7,551 bases of DNA from JBGTCY01 sp041748615 (GTDB lineage: Bacteria > Bacteroidota > Bacteroidia > Chitinophagales > CAIOSU01): contig JBGTCY010000122.1 of NCBI GenBank assembly GCA_041748615.1, positions 1 to 7,551 on the forward strand. Direction: 5' to 3'. Made by a program: the position numbers and the translations under genes. Positions 5,383-7,551 of this stretch are shown here, one piece after another; within the stretch, counting starts at the first letter, position 1, and the number at the start of each line of letters is the position of its first letter. The notes below the pieces were generated by a model. That model saw nothing but the letters and a program-made list of their open reading frames with translations. It did not search any database and was not told the origin of the DNA.

Positions 5383-5408
5383 GCTTTTTAACAGGCAAAC
5401 CAGAACAA

Positions 5409-6386
5409 TTGAGGGATAAACTTCTGTCCATCCTGAGCAACTTGGCTTTCTTCATCATCGCGTTAGTCATTCTCTATTTATCATTCCGGGGTGTTGATTT
5501 TAAGCAGGTGATTGCCGAGATTTATAAAACCAACTTTTACTGGATTATCCTTTCCCTACTGCTTGCTTTTGCCGGAGATTATTTCCGTGCCGTGCGCTGG
5601 AAGATGCAGATAACTCCATTGGGATTTTACCCTTCTCAGCTTCATGCCCTGTATGCTGTTTTCATTGGCAACATCTCGAATCTTGCGATTCCGAGAGTTG
5701 GTGATTTAATGCGCACCTGGTCGCTCAGAAGAACAGACAACATCCCCATCGCCCCGATGATAGGTACGGTAGTGACAGAAAGAATCACTGATGTAATCAT
5801 CGTTTTCGCGCTCATGTTCCCGGTGTTTTTTTATCATGCTGAGCTTATCAGTCCTTTATTATTTGAAGAAGTATTGACACCGTTATTATCAAGAATCACC
5901 GCCTTTTCTTATTCAGTATTTATTATCCTGATTATTGTTCTCTTATTGATTCTTGTACTTTCAAAAAGATGGTTCAGCAAATTTTATATCAAAGGAGTTC
6001 CCATAGGGATGCTGAAATCCTTTTTTGATGGATTCCGTTCATTATTAAAAATGAATCAACCGATCAATTTTATCATTCTGACCATTTTCATGTGGGCGGG
6101 TTATCTGATTTCATTCTATGTCTGCTTCTACGCCTTTGAGTCCACCTCACAAATCAGCCTGCAACATGGAGTCCTGATATTAGCATTAGCGGTGTTGAGC
6201 ATGTTGATTCCCGTTCAGGGCGGTGTGGGGGCTTATCATTGGCTCATTGCCAATGGCTTGATGCTCATCGGAATTTCAAGAGAAGAGTCCCTTGCTTTTG
6301 CGCTCATCACTCATGCTGCGTCAATTCTTTTTATCTTACTGTCAGGAATGGCTGCTTTTGTGCCGGTTTTATTGACTAAAAAATGA
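5409..6386 (+). CDS. flippase-like / LPG-synthase-TM family membrane protein
   Basis: A 325-residue inner-membrane protein of the family that includes the membrane half of lysyl-phosphatidylglycerol synthase and AglD-type proteins; such proteins are thought to move lipids or lipid-linked sugars, and this one has no synthase domain. Hydrophobic segments lie at about 11-26, 43-57, 77-95, 117-142, 167-185, 220-243, 255-270 and 295-322. Conserved family patterns are seen: FRAVRW (59-64), GNISNLAIPRVGDLMR (87-102), GTVVTERITD (119-128) and PVQGGVGAYHW (268-278). The start is uncertain. The frame is open back to a TTG at 5247, but that would add 54 polar residues read partly through the palindromic element. 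The TTG at 5409 gives the expected short N-terminus before the first membrane segment, and no ATG precedes residue 66. Substrate unknown; no lipid gene is adjacent. Confidence 0.85.
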   Translation: MRDKLLSILSNLAFFIIALVILYLSFRGVDFKQVIAEIYKTNFYWIILSLLLAFAGDYFRAVRWKMQITPLGFYPSQLHALYAVFIGNISNLAIPRVGDLMRTWSLRRTDNIPIAPMIGTVVTERITDVIIVFALMFPVFFYHAELISPLLFEEVLTPLLSRITAFSYSVFIILIIVLLLILVLSKRWFSKFYIKGVPIGMLKSFFDGFRSLLKMNQPINFIILTIFMWAGYLISFYVCFYAFESTSQISLQHGVLILALAVLSMLIPVQGGVGAYHWLIANGLMLIGISREESLAFALITHAASILFILLSGMAAFVPVLLTKK

Positions 6387-6428
6387 GAGGCTGCATTTTC
6401 TTAATCCAGAATTATCCTCAGATTACCT

Positions 6429-6555
6429 CGATTGAACGGCTTATGTTGGCTAAATGAGTTTTTATGATTTAGCCTCATCACGCCAAGGCGGATGGGCTAT
6501 AGAATGCCCTTAACCATGGGGCTTTTGCCCAACAATATAATTAGTCGGTCAATCG
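6429..6555. repeat. palindromic element enclosing three hairpins (127 bp)
   Basis: The left arm CGATTGAACGGCTTAT (6429-6444) matches the reverse complement of the right arm (CGATTGACCGACTAAT, from 6540-6555) at 13 of 16 positions, and GTTGG (6445-6449) faces CCAAC (6529-6533). Between the arms lie GGCTAAAT/ATTTAGCC (6448-6455 and 6467-6474, 11-base loop), GGGC/GCCC (6494-6497 and 6506-6509) and GGGC-TTTT-GCCC (6519-6530). The whole could fold as a closing stem with three inner hairpins. It starts 42 bases past the stop of the flippase-like gene. I do not recognise it as a known RNA; a dispersed non-coding repeat is the likelier reading. Confidence 0.6.
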
Positions 6556-6580
6556 TGTCAAACAATTTAAAAATTGACAC
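6555..6580. other. inverted repeat GTGTCAA / TTGACAC
   Basis: GTGTCAA (6555-6561) and TTGACAC (6574-6580) form a perfect 7-bp inverted repeat with a 12-base AT spacer. An alternative fold pairs CAATTT with AAATTG (6563-6576) and GTGT with ACAC. It could be an operator or a repeat edge, touching the right end of the palindromic element; no regulator is known for it. Confidence 0.35.
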
Positions 6581-6610
6581 CACTCTGAAAAGGCTAAAAA
6601 CATAATAATT

Positions 6611-6703
6611 GCCACTAAGACTCAAGGTCTCAAAGTTTCACTATAAATTGATTATCAACAACTTAAACTTTGTGTTTCCTTTGTGACATCGTGTCTTTGT
6701 GGC
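6611..6703. repeat. GCCAC...GTGGC palindromic repeat (93 bp)
   Basis: The left arm begins GCCACTAAGACTCAAGGT and the reverse complement of the right arm begins GCCACAAAGACACGATGT: 14 of 18 bases agree. After a gap, CAAAG TTT words recur in both arms (6631-6638 and 6665-6674). Words such as CTTTGTG and GTGTCTTTGTGGC are, from memory, the hallmark of a common dispersed palindromic repeat in Bacteroidota intergenic DNA. It has no coding capacity. The right end runs into ten A's (6704-6713). Confidence 0.7.
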
Positions 6704-6767
6704 AAAAAAAAAATTCGGAGCTGACTCAACACCGGATGTTACTCTTGTGATTATTGGTTAAAATAAC

Positions 6768-6802
6768 TTTCGTAAATCCGGCTTTTAAAATTTGTATTTT
6801 TG
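6768..6802 (+). promoter_or_regulatory. promoter of the secreted-protein gene
   Basis: TATTTTTG at 6795-6802 is an exact TAnnTTTG match. TTTC at 6768-6771, one base off TTTG, precedes it by 23 bases, the long end of the accepted spacing. The predicted transcript would start near 6809, giving a leader of about 47 bases before the ATG at 6856. A second near-match, TAACTTTC, is at 6764-6771. An inverted pair CCGGAT (6732-6737) and ATCCGG (6776-6781) surrounds the -33 region and might be an operator. Confidence 0.5.
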
Positions 6803-6855
6803 AATAATAAGAATCCAAACAAAACATAACTACAATCAATATTCGTTCAGAAGCA

Positions 6856-7551
6856 ATGACGCATCAATATTTTACAACTCCCTTTCTGCTTTTATTTTTT
6901 TGCCTTTCGATAACCCCGCGGGCATTTTCTCAGAAAATATCTTATTCCGCTGCCAAAAAACTTTCTACCAAAACTCCTGAGTTCCGGATTTTGGGAAAAA
7001 ACAAAGAAGGCGTCTTGATTTACAAGTTCGGCAAAAGCAATCATGTCATTGAAGCGCATAGCAACAATCTCAGTGTGCGCTGGTCAAAAAACTTAGTGTT
7101 CAAATATCCGGAAGCCAACCTAAGGAGGCTGTTGGTTTATCCTGAAAAGACCTTAGTTTTTTACATGGTGAATCAAAGAGGACTCGCGATGATATACGGG
7201 GAAAAATGGAACAGCAAATTTACCGGTGACGGGAGCGCGGTGCTCATGGATTCAATGTCAATCTCAAAATATGACATGGGTTCGCTGGTGCGCGTTACCG
7301 CCTCTCAAAACCAATCAAAAGCAGTGTGTTACTACCCTGTTTTTGTGAATGATGTGGCGGAAAAAGTGAAGGTGATTGTGATGGATGACCAACTCAATCT
7401 CATCGCCCGTGAGGAAATTACCGTCAACGAACCGGACCGGAATATGCTCATCAGGAAAATAGTACCGGATAATCAGGGCAATGTTTTTCTCCTGCTGGAA
7501 GAAGATGTGAAATCAAAAAAGAAAACCACGGTGACCGATGCTTTTATTGTA
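6856..7551 (+). CDS. secreted protein of unknown function, truncated by the window edge
   Basis: An open frame of 232 codons from ATG 6856 to the last base, without a stop, so the C-terminus lies outside the window. Residues 1-25 are a signal peptide: FTTPFLLLFFCLSIT as core and a probable cut after PRAFS. The protein is therefore exported to the periplasm or cell surface. The mature part has alternating short hydrophobic strands (VLIYKFG, LLVYPEKTLVFYMV, VKVIVMDDQLNLIA, GNVFLLLEED) that suggest a beta-rich fold, possibly a propeller, but no named domain is recognised and no catalytic motif is visible. Codon use and composition match the other genes. A good promoter precedes it, and ATG 6856 is chosen because it begins exactly at the signal peptide. 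Confidence 0.85.
   Translation, partial: MTHQYFTTPFLLLFFCLSITPRAFSQKISYSAAKKLSTKTPEFRILGKNKEGVLIYKFGKSNHVIEAHSNNLSVRWSKNLVFKYPEANLRRLLVYPEKTLVFYMVNQRGLAMIYGEKWNSKFTGDGSAVLMDSMSISKYDMGSLVRVTASQNQSKAVCYYPVFVNDVAEKVKVIVMDDQLNLIAREEITVNEPDRNMLIRKIVPDNQGNVFLLLEEDVKSKKKTTVTDAFIV

Noticed and set aside
6387..6855. Riboswitch or other known RNA between the flippase-like and secreted-protein genes
   Set aside because: The folded elements lie upstream of the predicted promoter, and no known riboswitch core was recognised.
1..7551. A new multi-gene defence or biosynthetic system
   Set aside because: The genes are on alternating strands in short separate units and belong to common housekeeping or envelope families; nothing links them into one system.

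Overview
The window looks like chromosomal DNA of a member of the Bacteroidota. The signs are a PorT-type outer-membrane beta-barrel protein, a PfkB-type sugar kinase of a kind familiar from this phylum, weak Shine-Dalgarno sequences, several candidate promoters of the Bacteroidota type (-33 TTTG and -7 TAnnTTTG), and AT-rich intergenic DNA carrying degenerate palindromic repeats. Genus or species cannot be told from this sequence.

Layout. 1-344: no intact gene; a possible relic of a transposase reading off the left edge and a degenerate inverted repeat (88-221). 345-989 (-): outer-membrane beta-barrel protein. 1040-2068 (+): a tight two-gene operon, an 87-residue protein of unknown function followed by a GTG-started metallo-beta-lactamase-fold phosphodiesterase. 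2072-2998 (-): PfkB-family kinase, convergent with the operon with only 3 bases between the stop codons. 3114-3190 (+): tRNA-Asn(GTT) with encoded CCA, followed at once by an intrinsic terminator. 3222-3606: no intact gene; a short degraded reading frame and several small hairpins. 3607-4890 (-): E2 (dihydrolipoamide acetyltransferase) of a pyruvate dehydrogenase-type complex, alone, without E1 or E3 nearby. 4891-5408: a possible 39-codon reading frame and a palindromic repeat with nested hairpins (5145-5296). 5409-6386 (+): multi-pass membrane protein of the LPG-synthase-TM / flippase-like family. 6387-6855: two more palindromic elements (6429-6555 and 6611-6703) and a good promoter. 6856-7551 (+): start of a secreted protein of unknown function that runs off the right edge.

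The genes do not form one pathway. They are ordinary housekeeping or envelope genes in separate short transcription units: central metabolism (E2), sugar or nucleoside phosphorylation (PfkB), a phosphodiesterase-type hydrolase, envelope proteins (beta-barrel, flippase-like, secreted protein) and a tRNA. The intergenic spaces are the most unusual part. At least four different inverted-repeat elements sit between genes, two of them built as an outer stem enclosing smaller hairpins. I see no CRISPR array, no intact mobile element, no defence island and no clear new multi-gene system.
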